Below, in pieces: positions 17,748 to 28,032 of a stretch of 64,000 nt of DNA (positions within the stretch are counted from its first letter, which is position 1; the number at the start of each line of letters is the position of its first letter). This stretch comes from Acidobacteriota bacterium (GTDB lineage: Bacteria; Acidobacteriota; Terriglobia; Terriglobales; Acidobacteriaceae): positions 1,054,001-1,118,000 of the forward strand of contig JAFDVP010000001.1 in NCBI GenBank assembly GCA_018268895.1, given 5' to 3'. The notes under the pieces are model-generated. The model had not been told where the DNA came from, did not search any database, and saw only the letters and a program-made list of their open reading frames with translations. A program made the position numbers and the translations under genes.

Positions 17748-19061
17748 ATGAAGAAGGTGGTAGTTGCGTCTCTCCTGGCGGTCGCTAGCACAGCAATAGG
17801 TGCGCGTGTTGCGGTTGCACAAACTCAGGTGAACCTGGGATCCAATGCGCAGCAAACAGGTGGCGGCGTGCAGCTTGCACCCGCTGAATACAATGCGTAC
17901 ACCGCGGCTATCGGACAGAGCACGCCGCAGACACAGGCCCCCGCGCTTGAGCAGTTTCTGACGACCTATCCGCAGTCGCAGGTCAAGGACGACGTGTTGC
18001 AGCGCCTGATGCTCGCTTACAGCGCGTTCGATCCTGCGAAGACCCTCGACGCCGCTGACCGTCTGTTGCAGGTCGAGCCGGCTAACATCCGCGCCCTCAC
18101 ATTTGAGACATACTTCCGGCTTCAGAATGCGGAGCAGGTACAGGATCCCGCGGCGAAACAGACCGCGCTCGACAAGGCTGCCGAATACGGCCAGAAGGGG
18201 CTTGCAGCCGCCAAGCCAGCCGCGATGACTCAGGCTGACTTCGACACGGTAAAGAATGCGGCAACGCCCGTCTTCCATCGCGCAATTGCTACAGCGGCGT
18301 TGAATAAGAAGGATGCTGCGACGGCAGTCACCCAGTTGAAGGAGTCTCTTGGAAGCGTCCCGGCAGACCAGACCAAGACACCTGGTCCCTTGCTACAGGA
18401 CACCTACACGCTCGCCCAGGCTTATTACCAGTCGACGCCGCCGGATCTCGTCAACTGCACCTGGTATGCTGCGCGCGCCGCTTCTTTCGCTCCAGAGCCT
18501 TACAAGTCCCAGATGATGCCTCTGGCGAAGTATTGCTACAAGAAGTATCACGGCGCCGACGATGGCTTCGATGCAGTGGCAACCGCCTCTCAGCAGAGCC
18601 TGAATCCTCCGGCTGGTTTCTCGATCGTTCCTGCTCCCAAGCCTGCCGACATTGTGAAACAGGTGATTGCGAGCACGCCCGATCTGGCCACACTGGCTGT
18701 CTCCGACAAGGAGTTCATCCTGCAGAACGGTTCTCCTGACGATGCAGCTAAGGTCTGGGACACGATCAAGGGCAAGTCGGTCCAGTTCCCGGATGCAACG
18801 GTAGTCGCGGTGACCGATACCGCGCTGCAGGTTGCTGTGTCAGACGACGCTGTTCAGTCGAAGACGGCGGACTTTACCTTCAACCTCACGGCACCGCTGA
18901 AGACTCCTCCGGCGGTTGGCGCGAAGGCGACGGTAACCGGAACCTACGCTTCGTTTACCCCGAACCCCATCATGATCACGATGAGTGATGGCGCGGTCGT
19001 CGAGCCGAAGAAGGCCCCGGTTAAGCCGAGCCCGGCGCGTCGTCCTGCACGCAAGCGGTAG
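17748..19061 (+). CDS. Secreted TPR-like protein, unknown function
   Basis: This 437-residue protein begins with a Sec signal peptide (KKVVVASLLAVASTAIGARV, cleavage after VAVAQ). Helical repeats with TPR character follow at about 45-290: ALEQFLTTYPQSQVKDDVLQ, LDAADRLLQVEPANIRALTF, and a run ending in YYQSTPPDLVNCTWYAARAA. A beta-rich C-terminal domain of about 110 residues (PDATVVAVTDTALQVAVSDD) ends in a Pro/Lys/Arg tail (KPSPARRPARKR) suited to cell-wall or nucleic-acid contact. It is typical of acidobacterial periplasmic TPR proteins. The start has a clear GAGGAG site and is followed by a hairpin terminator, so it is probably a single-gene unit. Confidence 0.8.
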   Translation: MKKVVVASLLAVASTAIGARVAVAQTQVNLGSNAQQTGGGVQLAPAEYNAYTAAIGQSTPQTQAPALEQFLTTYPQSQVKDDVLQRLMLAYSAFDPAKTLDAADRLLQVEPANIRALTFETYFRLQNAEQVQDPAAKQTALDKAAEYGQKGLAAAKPAAMTQADFDTVKNAATPVFHRAIATAALNKKDAATAVTQLKESLGSVPADQTKTPGPLLQDTYTLAQAYYQSTPPDLVNCTWYAARAASFAPEPYKSQMMPLAKYCYKKYHGADDGFDAVATASQQSLNPPAGFSIVPAPKPADIVKQVIASTPDLATLAVSDKEFILQNGSPDDAAKVWDTIKGKSVQFPDATVVAVTDTALQVAVSDDAVQSKTADFTFNLTAPLKTPPAVGAKATVTGTYASFTPNPIMITMSDGAVVEPKKAPVKPSPARRPARKR

Positions 19062-19083
19062 ATCTATTCAGAAGCCCAGTAAA

Positions 19084-19110
19084 GAGGCAGCCTTCGGGCT
19101 GCCTCTTCGC
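19084..19110 (+). terminator. Hairpin terminator after the TPR gene
   Basis: A perfect nine-pair stem (GAGGCAGCC at 19084-19092 and GGCTGCCTC at 19097-19105) closes a TTCG tetraloop, 22 bases after the stop codon. The tail is only partly T-rich (ttcgcattc), so it may be a weak intrinsic terminator. The following 230 bases to the convergent ymdB stop hold no gene; they are AT-rich and contain a direct repeat of ATTTAAAGAAT around 19230-19255. Confidence 0.8.
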
Positions 19111-19339
19111 ATTCGCTCCCCCCATACTTTTTACGCAAAATCTTCAACCGATTAGGTTTATCGGTGGACCCCGAGCGCACGTTCATAACCAAAGTACGGG
19201 AGCTTCTGTTCAGCAGGTTTTATAAGGCATTTAAAGAATGGCCTATTTAAAGAATACCTGATGGAGTGGGATAAATCGGCAAATGTAAGTTGCTAATACT
19301 AAAAGCGTTATATGCCTCTCCCTCTTGACAGGATTTAGC

Positions 19340-20134
19340 CTATTCTCCCAACATGAGGTGCTGGACAGAGTAGGCGCGGCCTGTGGCACCGTCACAGCCG
19401 ATGAGTGAGGCGCACATCTTCGGATTACCTTTGGCAGCCTCGAACTTACCCGGCATACCGGTGAGGAACCGGTTGAGAACCAGTTCCGTCTCGACTCCGA
19501 TGACGGAGTCATACGGCCCGGACATGCCGACGTCGGTGATGTAGGCCGTGCCTCCGGGCAGAACGCGGGCGTCGGCGGTGGGGATGTGGGTGTGCGTCCC
19601 CATGACGGCGGTGACACGGCCGTCGAGATACCAGCCGAGAGCGACCTTCTCACTGGTGGTCTCGGCATGAATGTCGAGCAGGATGACCTTCGCGGTGATC
19701 TTGCTCAGTAGCTCGTCGGCCTTGCGGAAGGGGTCGTCGCAGGAGGACATGAAGACGCGCCCCTGGAGATTCATGACGGCGTACTGCTGGCCGCTGGGGA
19801 GTTCGCCCTGGTAGACGCCAAACCCGGGCGTGCCGACGGCGTAGTTTGCGGGGCGGAGGACGCGGCGGTTGCGCTCGTGCGAGTCGGCGGGGACGGTCAT
19901 GTACTCGAAGATCTCACGCTTGTCCCAGATGTGGTTCCCGGTGGTGATGACGTGCGCGCCCATGTCGAAGATCTCTTCGGCGAGCGACGGCGTGATGCCG
20001 AAGCCTCCCGCGGCGTTTTCGCCGTTGATGACGAGGAGGTCGACGGAGTTGGTTTCGATGACGTGCGGGAGGTGCTCGCGTATGATGTGGCGGCCGGCGG
20101 AGCCGAAGATGTCGCCGACGAAGAGAATATTCAC
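19340..20134 (-). CDS. ymdB: YmdB-type metallophosphoesterase
   Basis: This 264-residue protein begins MNILFVGDIFGSAGR, the dinuclear metal site of the TIGR00282/YmdB family. VINGENAAGG, VITTGNHIWDKRE and GTHTHIPTADARVLPGGTAY follow, with TDVGMSGPYDSVIG. These give the Asp, Asn and His metal ligands expected. In Bacillus this family has cyclic-nucleotide (2',3'-cAMP) phosphodiesterase activity and affects biofilm and motility decisions. The start is GTG 20134 with only a weak AAG upstream. It is divergent from the Rrf2 gene (67 bases) and convergent with the TPR gene. Cytoplasmic. Confidence 0.92.
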   Translation of the reverse strand: MNILFVGDIFGSAGRHIIREHLPHVIETNSVDLLVINGENAAGGFGITPSLAEEIFDMGAHVITTGNHIWDKREIFEYMTVPADSHERNRRVLRPANYAVGTPGFGVYQGELPSGQQYAVMNLQGRVFMSSCDDPFRKADELLSKITAKVILLDIHAETTSEKVALGWYLDGRVTAVMGTHTHIPTADARVLPGGTAYITDVGMSGPYDSVIGVETELVLNRFLTGMPGKFEAAKGNPKMCASLIGCDGATGRAYSVQHLMLGE

Positions 20135-20201
20135 CTTGAAAGTTTACATGGTCACGGAAGGCGGCCGTGGACGGCGCGGGTTTGTGTGGTAGCTTTTGTG
20201 C

Positions 20202-20579
20202 ATGGCGCAGAGCGGGAGGTTTCAGTTGAGCGTGCGGGTGTTGGCTGTCCTGGCGAACGAGCCGGAGACGATGCACACGTCGGCGTCGATCGCCGAGACG
20301 CTGAAGGAGAGCGCGGTGATGGTGCGCCGTTCGTTCCTGCTGCTGCATAAGGCAGGGTTGATCGTGCAGCGCAAGGGACCGCACGGCGGGGCAAAGCTGA
20401 AGCTTCCGCCAAAGCAGATCGGCCTGGGAGACATCTTTGCAGCGACTGCGGGGAACTGGCTGACGGTCGAGGACAAGGCCGTGGCGGGGCTGATGAAGAG
20501 GGTGCGCGAGGACGCGGTGGAGGCGATGAACGAGCACTCGCTGGCTGGGGTGGTGAAGCGGTTGAAGAAGGGGAAGTAG
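20202..20579 (+). CDS. Rrf2-family transcriptional regulator
   Basis: This 125-residue protein has an N-terminal winged helix (FQLSVRVLAVLANEPE, ASIAETLKESAVMVRRSFLL, HKAGLIVQRKGPHGG), the classical Rrf2 fold with the beta wing KGPHGGAKL. No cysteine triplet is seen, so unlike IscR or NsrR it probably does not bind an Fe-S cluster by that route; it may bind another ligand. The start at ATG 20202 was preferred over the in-frame TTG at 20196. It is divergent from ymdB, and the targets are unknown. The three following kilobases start with repeats, so no operon partner is evident. Confidence 0.88.
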   Translation: MAQSGRFQLSVRVLAVLANEPETMHTSASIAETLKESAVMVRRSFLLLHKAGLIVQRKGPHGGAKLKLPPKQIGLGDIFAATAGNWLTVEDKAVAGLMKRVREDAVEAMNEHSLAGVVKRLKKGK

Positions 20580-20590
20580 GGGCATACCGC

Positions 20591-20660
20591 AGGGGCTGAA
20601 GCCCCTTTCTTTCTGGTACACAAAGAGACCCAATGCTAAGGCATTGGGCTACCTGGAAGC
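20591..20660. repeat. Hairpin repeat R2, copy 1
   Basis: The element has two hairpins: AGGGGCTgaAGCCCCT at 20591-20606, then CCCAATGCTAAGGCATTGGG at about 20629-20648 followed by CTACCTGGAAGC. The same order and the same flanking words (ataCCxCA..., gagaCCCAA, GGGCTACCT.GAAGC) recur at 24398-24470. Dispersed, REP-like intergenic repeat. Confidence 0.8.
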
Positions 20661-20732
20661 GGGTTCGCGCGTCGCGCGAACCATCCCACATTCAGATCAA
20701 GATGTGGGGTACCCGGTACCTGGCCTATTTTG

Positions 20733-20873
20733 TTGTCATTCCGACCGGAGCGACTTTAGTCGCGGAGTGGAGGAATCTGCTGTTTGCGCCACGGAAGGTC
20801 TTGGTAGAGAAAGCAGACTTCTCCACTCCGCATCTCACGATGAGGCTGTGAGATGCTCCGGTCGAAATGACAA
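20733..20873. repeat. R1 palindromic repeat, inverted pair
   Basis: Two copies of the R1 repeat lie head to head. The left copy (20733-20780, minus) reads TTGTCATTCCGACCGGAGC and the right copy (20813-20873, plus) ends GCTCCGGTCGAAATGACAA; the outer arms match at 18 of 19 positions. Internal words shared with other copies are GCAGATTCC and TCCACTCCG. The pair lies between the Rrf2 gene and the lysS stop; no gene is seen in 20580-20916. Confidence 0.85.
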
Positions 20874-20916
20874 CTTTCTGAAACTGCTCAACCTCAACAG
20901 AGACCGACCGGTGAAG

Positions 20917-22800
<1,884 letters not shown>

Positions 22801-22869
22801 GGTACTTCCTTTGGAATGATGGTCGTTGTTCAGTATAGCGGCGATGGCGCGGTGGTACTGGCAGAGAAA

Positions 22870-22909
22870 CGGATCTCTCCACTTCGCTGTGCTCCGGTCG
22901 AGATGACGC
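22870..22909. repeat. R1 palindromic repeat upstream of lysS
   Basis: The element begins CGGATCTCTCCACTTCGC and ends GCTCCGGTCGAGATGACG, matching the right arm of the inverted pair at 20733-20873 in about 15 of 19 positions. It lies between the lysS ribosome binding site and atpZ, on the leader side of lysS. Confidence 0.75.
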
Positions 22910-22953
22910 GGTTCGGATAGGGCCGCAGAAAACACTGCGCAAATCGTGATGTA

Positions 22954-23199
22954 ATGGTGTTCGCCATGGCTGACGGAGAGAAGAAGAACGCGCTGGGTGA
23001 GCTGGTGAAGGCTGAGTCGATGATTCAGCTTGCCATTGCGCTGCCTGCGGGATGCGTGATCGGCTGGCTGATCGGGGCGTGGCTGGACCGACACTTCCAT
23101 CAGTCGTGGATGGGGATTGCGGGAATTGTGCTGGGCGCGATCGGAGGCTTTGTGCAGATATTCATGACGGCTTCGCGGTATTTGAAGAGGGGCGATTGA
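22954..23199 (+). CDS. atpZ: AtpZ/AtpI-family F0F1 assembly protein
   Basis: This 81-residue protein has two membrane segments: [19 protein letters not shown] and [20 protein letters not shown], the helical hairpin of the AtpZ (PF09527) type. Such proteins help c-ring assembly or ion homeostasis beside the F0 genes. A charged N-terminal stretch precedes the helices. ATG 22954 gives 81 residues; ATG 22966 is an equally possible start, and neither shows a clear ribosome binding site. It starts the F0 block. Confidence 0.85.
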   Translation: MVFAMADGEKKNALGELVKAESMIQLAIALPAGCVIGWLIGAWLDRHFHQSWMGIAGIVLGAIGGFVQIFMTASRYLKRGD

Positions 23200-23220
23200 G
23201 TGCGGGGCGGGTGTGAGTAA

Positions 23221-23631
23221 GTGAGAGCTTTGGAGACATTTTCGGATGCGGACTTCCGGCAGACGATTCTGCGGGCGCTGCGGCTGCTGGCGGTGATCTC
23301 GGTGGTCGGGGCGCTGTTACTGTGGTGGAAGCTGGGGTGGCAGTCGGCGGCGCTGCTGGCGGTCGGCGCAGCGATCTCCGCCTCGGGGCTGTGGGAGTGG
23401 CTGCGGCTGATGACGGCCGTGATGGCCCGGATGGACCAGGGCGGCGCGGCGCGGCCCATGGCGATGGTGCTGTTGGGATTCTTTATACGTCTGGCCGCGA
23501 CGGTAGCGCTGCTTTATGTTAGCCTTAAGGTACTGAACGGTTCTGTCTATGCGCTTGCAGCCGGGCTTGCCCTGGGGGTGTTCGCACTCACGGTGGAGGG
23601 TCTGAGGCTGGTCAAAGCGTGGACTGTGTAA
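23221..23631 (+). CDS. atpI: ATP synthase subunit I (AtpI)
   Basis: This 136-residue membrane protein has four hydrophobic segments: [54 protein letters not shown] and [16 protein letters not shown]. That agrees with the AtpI chaperone that assists c-ring assembly. The order atpZ-atpI-atpB is typical of bacterial atp operons. It starts about 21 bases after atpZ ends. Confidence 0.85.
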   Translation: MRALETFSDADFRQTILRALRLLAVISVVGALLLWWKLGWQSAALLAVGAAISASGLWEWLRLMTAVMARMDQGGAARPMAMVLLGFFIRLAATVALLYVSLKVLNGSVYALAAGLALGVFALTVEGLRLVKAWTV

Positions 23632-23662
23632 AGACTCTGAAAGCGTTCACTCTGAACCATTT

Positions 23663-24394
23663 ATGCCCAATCAGCTTTTGTTCACCAAGTTTCTGAACGC
23701 CCACTTCGCCGCGCCTGTCGCGGCGCTGCTCGAGGCCGTTCATGTGCATCCGAAGTATCCGCAGGCTCCGATAACAAATGCCTTTGCGATGGAGTTGCTG
23801 GTCTTCCTGATCTTGATCGCATACTTCCTCGTCGTGCGCTTCACCCTGAGCGTGGAGAAGCCGGGTGGTTTCCAGCATGTGGCGGAGATGACGAACTCGT
23901 TCGTCGCCGACCAGGGCGAGCAGATCATCGGGCATGGCTCGGAGCGCTTTACCAGCTACCTGACGGCGCTGTTCCTGTTCATTCTGCTGAGTAACCTGAT
24001 GGGTCTGGTTCCGGGGCTGGAGTCGCCGACCGCTGATGTAGTGGTCCCGCTGGGATTTGCTCTGGTCACGTTCCTTTACTACCACTACCACGGTGTGCGC
24101 TCGAACGGCGTTGGTTACATCAAGCAGTTCCTGGGGCCGGTGTGGTGGCTGTATCCGCTGTTGTTTCCGATCGAGATCATCTCGCACTGCGCGCGTGTGC
24201 TTTCGCTCACGGTTCGACTTTACGCGAACATGTTTGCGGGCGACCTGCTGACGCTGGCGTTCTTCTCGCTGGTGCCGATCGGCATTCCGCTGGTCTTTTT
24301 GGGACTGCACCTTGGCGTGGCGGTCATTCAGGCGTATGTGTTCTTCCTGCTGGCAGCGATCTATCTGTCACTGGCAGTGGCGCACGATCATTAA
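23663..24394 (+). CDS. atpB: ATP synthase F0 subunit a
   Basis: This 243-residue protein forms the proton half-channels beside the c-ring. Signature segments are LMGLVPGLESPTADVVVPLG near 110-130 and the key ARVLSLTVRLYANMFAGDLL near 175-195, whose essential Arg lies in VRLYANM. The C-terminal VAVIQAYVFFLLAAIYLSLA is the last helix, ending in AHDH. Length is normal. It follows atpI by 31 bases. The hairpin repeat R2 begins four bases after its stop, and the usual b and delta genes do not follow. Confidence 0.96.
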   Translation: MPNQLLFTKFLNAHFAAPVAALLEAVHVHPKYPQAPITNAFAMELLVFLILIAYFLVVRFTLSVEKPGGFQHVAEMTNSFVADQGEQIIGHGSERFTSYLTALFLFILLSNLMGLVPGLESPTADVVVPLGFALVTFLYYHYHGVRSNGVGYIKQFLGPVWWLYPLLFPIEIISHCARVLSLTVRLYANMFAGDLLTLAFFSLVPIGIPLVFLGLHLGVAVIQAYVFFLLAAIYLSLAVAHDH

Positions 24395-24397
24395 TAC

Positions 24398-24470
24398 CCC
24401 AAGGGCTAAAGCCCCGATTTAGGGGCGTCCGGAGAGACCCAAGGCTAAAGCCTTGGGCTACCTAGAAGCA
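24398..24470. repeat. Hairpin repeat R2, copy 2
   Basis: Same layout as copy 1: GGGCTaaAGCCC (about 24403-24414), then the hairpin CCCAAGGCTAAAGCCTTGGG at about 24438-24457, followed by CTACCTAGAAGC. Sited between atpB and atpE. Confidence 0.8.
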
Positions 24471-24593
24471 AAGGCGTTAAGGCGAACCGCAATTGTTGCG
24501 ATCTAGACGCTGGTTCTACAAGTTTGAGTTTGCGGTGGAGGGACTCCCTCTCTGCCGTAGCAACAACGCCGCGAGCGTGAGGGTGCCAGCACG

Positions 24594-24650
24594 GTGAGCA
24601 TCAACCACCCACTGGCGGCGTATCTGACGGGAGATGGAGTAACGCAATGA
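24594..24650 (+). CDS. Possible 18-codon upstream ORF overlapping atpE
   Basis: A GTG at 24594 opens an 18-codon frame (SINHPL at the start, TGDGVTQ at the end) whose TGA stop overlaps the atpE ATG as ATGA. GAGGGTG lies upstream as a possible ribosome site. The overlap would couple translation. It may equally be chance, since there is nothing else to support it. Confidence 0.3.
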   Translation: MSINHPLAAYLTGDGVTQ

Positions 24651-24958
24651 AGAAGCTTCAGTATCTGTTTATGTCGTTGGCCGCGATGCTGCTCGCAACG
24701 CCGGCTTTTGCGCAGGGTGCAACGCAGTACTCGCCCGCTTCGCAGTGGGTTCCTCTGGCTGCTGGCCTGGGCATGGCCCTTGCAGCCGGTCTCTGCGGTC
24801 TGGGTCAGGGTAAGGCGACTGCTTCGGCCACCGAGGCTCTTGCTCGCAACCCCGGCGCTCGCCCCGGAATCTTCATCTTCCTGATTCTCGGTCTGGCGTT
24901 CATCGAGTCGCTGGCGCTATTCACCTTCGTTATCATCTTCCTGAAGGTGCAGGCGTAA
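24647..24958 (+). CDS. atpE: ATP synthase F0 subunit c
   Basis: This 103-residue subunit forms the rotor ring. It has a hydrophobic N-terminal extension ending in ATPAFAQGA that looks like a signal peptide, unlike short c subunits (about 75-80 residues). The helical hairpin follows, with GLGMALAAGLCGLGQGKATA and the ion-binding Glu in FIESLALF at about residue 89. The polar loop is ALARNPGARP. The Q of GQG and the Ser after the Glu resemble sodium-binding c subunits, but the Thr and Tyr ligands are not there, so the ion is undecided. A strong terminator follows. Confidence 0.95.
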   Translation: MKKLQYLFMSLAAMLLATPAFAQGATQYSPASQWVPLAAGLGMALAAGLCGLGQGKATASATEALARNPGARPGIFIFLILGLAFIESLALFTFVIIFLKVQA

Positions 24959-24975
24959 GCTCGTTGGTTGTTGGA

Positions 24976-25006
24976 AAGGCCCTCGCTTCGGCGAGGGCCT
25001 TTTTTC
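24976..25006 (+). terminator. Intrinsic terminator after atpE
   Basis: An 11-pair stem, AAGGCCCTCGC (24976-24986) with GCGAGGGCCTT (24991-25001), closes TTCG and is followed by TTTTT. This is a textbook rho-independent terminator 18 bases after the atpE stop. Confidence 0.95.
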
Positions 25007-25035
25007 TACCTCCAATTTTTGCAAAATCTCGGGCG

Positions 25036-26382
25036 TCATGAAACCGCAGTCGATGAATTTGGGCGTTGAACGTGCGCTGGTGGAATGAAGAGAGTCACAA
25101 CAAGATTCAGCGCAAACAGTGTGACAGATGTCAACTCGATGAGCGCTGAAAAAGGCAGGACTCTCCAGGCGAAACCCCAATTATTCTCATAAGCTAATGG
25201 TTCAGCGGTTACCCGCAGCGCACATCCAAGATTTAGCAACAGCAGAGACCAGAACATCACCTGTGTGCTCCACAGGGCTCGCATTCCGCAGAATGCAGGA
25301 AGAACCCGCTGCCCAATCGCAAAGACCATACCTGCAACAAAGCCTACTGTGAGCGCATGACGGCTGGAACCCCATATCCCCCCTGAATGATCGTATGGAA
25401 CTGCCAGTAGGTCCAGAATGCATGAGAGCAGAAGCCAGACGTAAGCAATACGCACAAAGAGTGGGAATGTGGGATGGACATGCAGCAGCTTTGCGGGTTG
25501 AACCGCGGGTCTCCAAACGTGTAGCGCTTCGATTGCCAGCAGCGCCGCAAACAGAAACGCTACGGCTGATATGGCCTGCCATCGCAAAAAGAGAGCCGTG
25601 AGAGCCACAACAATGCAGCTATACGCTGCAAAAAGCGGGACTCCGCTGGTCTGCCGCATCCCAATGAAGATGGATAACCATCGAGCATTGAAGGCGAATA
25701 TTGTTGGAACGAGAATGCCCCACAGGGCGAGCACCACCATTTGTTGATCAAGCAAATGCGGTAAAGCCGGCGAATCTGCCGCAAGTGCAAGTTGGAGCAA
25801 AGTGATGAAATTGACGATAAGTACTGCCAAAAAGGCGAATGTCGACGCGATAACCGACTTTAGCCAAATCTCCTTGGGTTTGTTCTTGCCGTGTGTCCGC
25901 CCTTGCCGCAGTGAGCGCCCGAAGAGATAGAACGCAACAAGTTCCATCGCGGCAGAGAGTGGAAGCAAGACCCTCCAATGCCAGCCGGTTGCGCCTCCAA
26001 CCCATCGGCACGTAATTCCCGATGTCCAAAGGGCCCATGCTGCCCATCCCGCTAGAACGGGGAACCGGGTTGTGGACTGCATCTTCGTCAAAGAGTAGAA
26101 GCCTATACCGATGATGAAGGAGCCAATCCACCCAAATATCTGCGCCTGTCCGTGGGCCTGGAGCCACGCTGGATCCAAGCGAGTCAGGGTGTGTTCTTTG
26201 GAGATGTCGATTAGCTTCCAGACGCCTAGAAACGTTCCAGGAAGCACCATGAAGAATAGGCCGCTTGCGATGAATGCTATTGCAAGCCTCTGGCTGTGCC
26301 TTTCGATCGCAAGGCGATCGACATTCGGGCGTTGTCCCACTATGGGTGCGATGTTTTCCATGGTTCTGTTGGCTGCTGCCAT
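25036..26382 (-). CDS. NnrS-like polytopic membrane protein
   Basis: The protein (448 residues from ATG 26382) has about twelve hydrophobic segments. Two His-containing helices match the NnrS pattern: QAHGQAQIFGWIGSFIIGIG near 78-97, and SRHALTVGFVAGMVFAIGQR, followed by VLPAFCG, near 345. NnrS proteins are heme- and copper-containing membrane proteins linked to nitric oxide tolerance; the biochemical activity is unsettled. The start is uncertain: ATG 26382 was preferred over an upstream frame of 35 codons and ATG 26361. It is convergent with atpE and 153 bases upstream of nuoN, but reads the other way round to atpE. No NO reductase gene is near. Confidence 0.7.
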   Translation of the reverse strand: MAAANRTMENIAPIVGQRPNVDRLAIERHSQRLAIAFIASGLFFMVLPGTFLGVWKLIDISKEHTLTRLDPAWLQAHGQAQIFGWIGSFIIGIGFYSLTKMQSTTRFPVLAGWAAWALWTSGITCRWVGGATGWHWRVLLPLSAAMELVAFYLFGRSLRQGRTHGKNKPKEIWLKSVIASTFAFLAVLIVNFITLLQLALAADSPALPHLLDQQMVVLALWGILVPTIFAFNARWLSIFIGMRQTSGVPLFAAYSCIVVALTALFLRWQAISAVAFLFAALLAIEALHVWRPAVQPAKLLHVHPTFPLFVRIAYVWLLLSCILDLLAVPYDHSGGIWGSSRHALTVGFVAGMVFAIGQRVLPAFCGMRALWSTQVMFWSLLLLNLGCALRVTAEPLAYENNWGFAWRVLPFSALIELTSVTLFALNLVVTLFIPPAHVQRPNSSTAVS

Positions 26383-26535
26383 CTTCGGTCGACCGTAGGC
26401 TGTTATAGCAATGTGCAACCACAGGCTATAGCGGTCAGCAAGCAGAACTCTATGACTTTTGTCGCTTGAGGAAAAGACAATCCGCAACTGGGTATCGCAT
26501 GATTCCCGTGAGTGCAGATAAAATCTGCCACTCAG

Positions 26536-28032
26536 TTACCGAATGCTATAGATGACCTCAGTTCGCGGCTGGGGAGTATCGATGCTGTGAATGGCGGCAT
26601 CTGCGCTGCGGTGTGCCAGGTCGAGGATTCGATTGGGTGCTATACCCAGCAGCAGGGTGGCGACTGCGGTGAAGGTGAGGGCGATAGCCACGGGGATGGA
26701 GACGGGCGTGAGGCTGACGTGCACGGAGTCGTGCGCAGGGCGAGTGTAGAGAGCGGCAAGCAGGCGGAGGTAGTAGAAGCAGGCGATGCCGCTGTTGAGG
26801 AGGCCGATGACGGCGAGCCAGACGTTGCCCGAGTGGAGCGCTGCCGAGAAGACGTAGAACTTGCCGAAGAAGCCTCCGGTGAAGGGGATTCCGATGAGCG
26901 AGAGCAGGAAGAAGCCGAGCGTCGCGGCGAGGACGGGGCGCTTGAGGGCGAGGCCGGTGTAGTCGTCGATGGTACGGGCGCGCTCGTCGTAGCCGCCGAT
27001 CTGGGTGATGACGGTGAAGGCCCCGACGTTCATCGCGGAGTAGGCCGCGGTGTAGAAGCAGGCCGAGGCGATGCCGTCGGCGGGGAACGCCGTGTAGGCG
27101 ACGAGCAGGTAGCCGGCGTGCGCGATGGACGAGTAGGCCAGCATGCGCTTGACGTCACGCTGCATGAGTGCGCCGAGGTTGCCGACGAACATGGAGAGCG
27201 CGGCGATGATCCAGATGAGTGCAGCCCAGCGGTGCTCGTAGGTTGGGAAGCCGGAGAAGAGGATGCGCAGGAGGACGGCGAAGGCGGCGGCCTTGGGAGC
27301 GGTCGACATGAGTCCGACGACGGGAGCGGGAGCGCCCTGATAAACGTCGGGGGTCCAGACCTGGAAGGGAGCGGCGGAGACTTTGAAGCCGATGCCGATG
27401 ATGATGAGTGCGAGCGAGAGAAAGGCGAGTGTTGGGGTGGCTGTGGCGGCGAGTCCCTGCGCGATGGCGTCGATGCGCGTGGAACCGGTGGCTCCGAAGG
27501 CCAGCGCGATGCCGTAGAGGAAGAAGGCGGTGGCGAAGGAGCCGAGCAGGAAGTACTTGATCGAGGCTTCGCTGGTAGGGGCCTGACCCTTGCGGAAGCC
27601 GGCCAGAATATAGGTGGCGATCGACGAGATTTCGAGGCCCACGAAGACCATCAGCAGTTCGACGGAGCAGGTCATGAGCATCATGCCGGTGGCGCCGAAG
27701 AGAACAAGGGCGAAGTACTCGCCGGCGACGTTAGCATGGCCCTCAAAGTAGTCGAGCGAGCTGAGGAGCGTAACCAGTGCGACGGCTGCGATCAGCAGGT
27801 GGAAAAAGACAGAGAAGGCGTCGACCTGGATGGTGCCGTAGAAGGCATGCACGGTTCCGAAGCCGAGCTGATACCAGCTTGCAAAGCCAGCCGCGACGGT
27901 TCCGAGAATGGCGAGCCAGCCGAGAGGTTTACGCGCCTTTTCGGCTGAAAAGAGCGGGTCGGCCAGCATGACGAGGACGCCGGTGATGGTGAGGATGTAT
28001 TCGGGCAGAAGAGCGAGGACGTTGGGAGACAT
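26536..28032 (-). CDS. nuoN: NADH-quinone oxidoreductase subunit N
   Basis: This 498-residue antiporter-like subunit of complex I (about 14 membrane helices) has the usual landmarks: [11 protein letters not shown] then [17 protein letters not shown] near 95-125, [20 protein letters not shown], a broken helix [20 protein letters not shown] near 235, and [15 protein letters not shown] near 300. It pumps protons in the membrane arm. It is the last gene of the operon: the nuoM stop is immediately before its ATG. No terminator-like hairpin is seen right after its stop. Confidence 0.96.
   Translation of the reverse strand: MSPNVLALLPEYILTITGVLVMLADPLFSAEKARKPLGWLAILGTVAAGFASWYQLGFGTVHAFYGTIQVDAFSVFFHLLIAAVALVTLLSSLDYFEGHANVAGEYFALVLFGATGMMLMTCSVELLMVFVGLEISSIATYILAGFRKGQAPTSEASIKYFLLGSFATAFFLYGIALAFGATGSTRIDAIAQGLAATATPTLAFLSLALIIIGIGFKVSAAPFQVWTPDVYQGAPAPVVGLMSTAPKAAAFAVLLRILFSGFPTYEHRWAALIWIIAALSMFVGNLGALMQRDVKRMLAYSSIAHAGYLLVAYTAFPADGIASACFYTAAYSAMNVGAFTVITQIGGYDERARTIDDYTGLALKRPVLAATLGFFLLSLIGIPFTGGFFGKFYVFSAALHSGNVWLAVIGLLNSGIACFYYLRLLAALYTRPAHDSVHVSLTPVSIPVAIALTFTAVATLLLGIAPNRILDLAHRSADAAIHSIDTPQPRTEVIYSIR

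Noticed and set aside
22801..23100. Extension of lysS upstream by 100 codons
   Set aside because: The extension crosses an R1 repeat and the atpZ region, and a strong ribosome site is placed at GTG 22800.
26512..27948. 478-codon rightward frame opposite nuoN
   Set aside because: It is the shadow of nuoN in high-GC DNA: low-complexity acidic residues and no known domain; nuoN motifs are unmistakable on the other strand.
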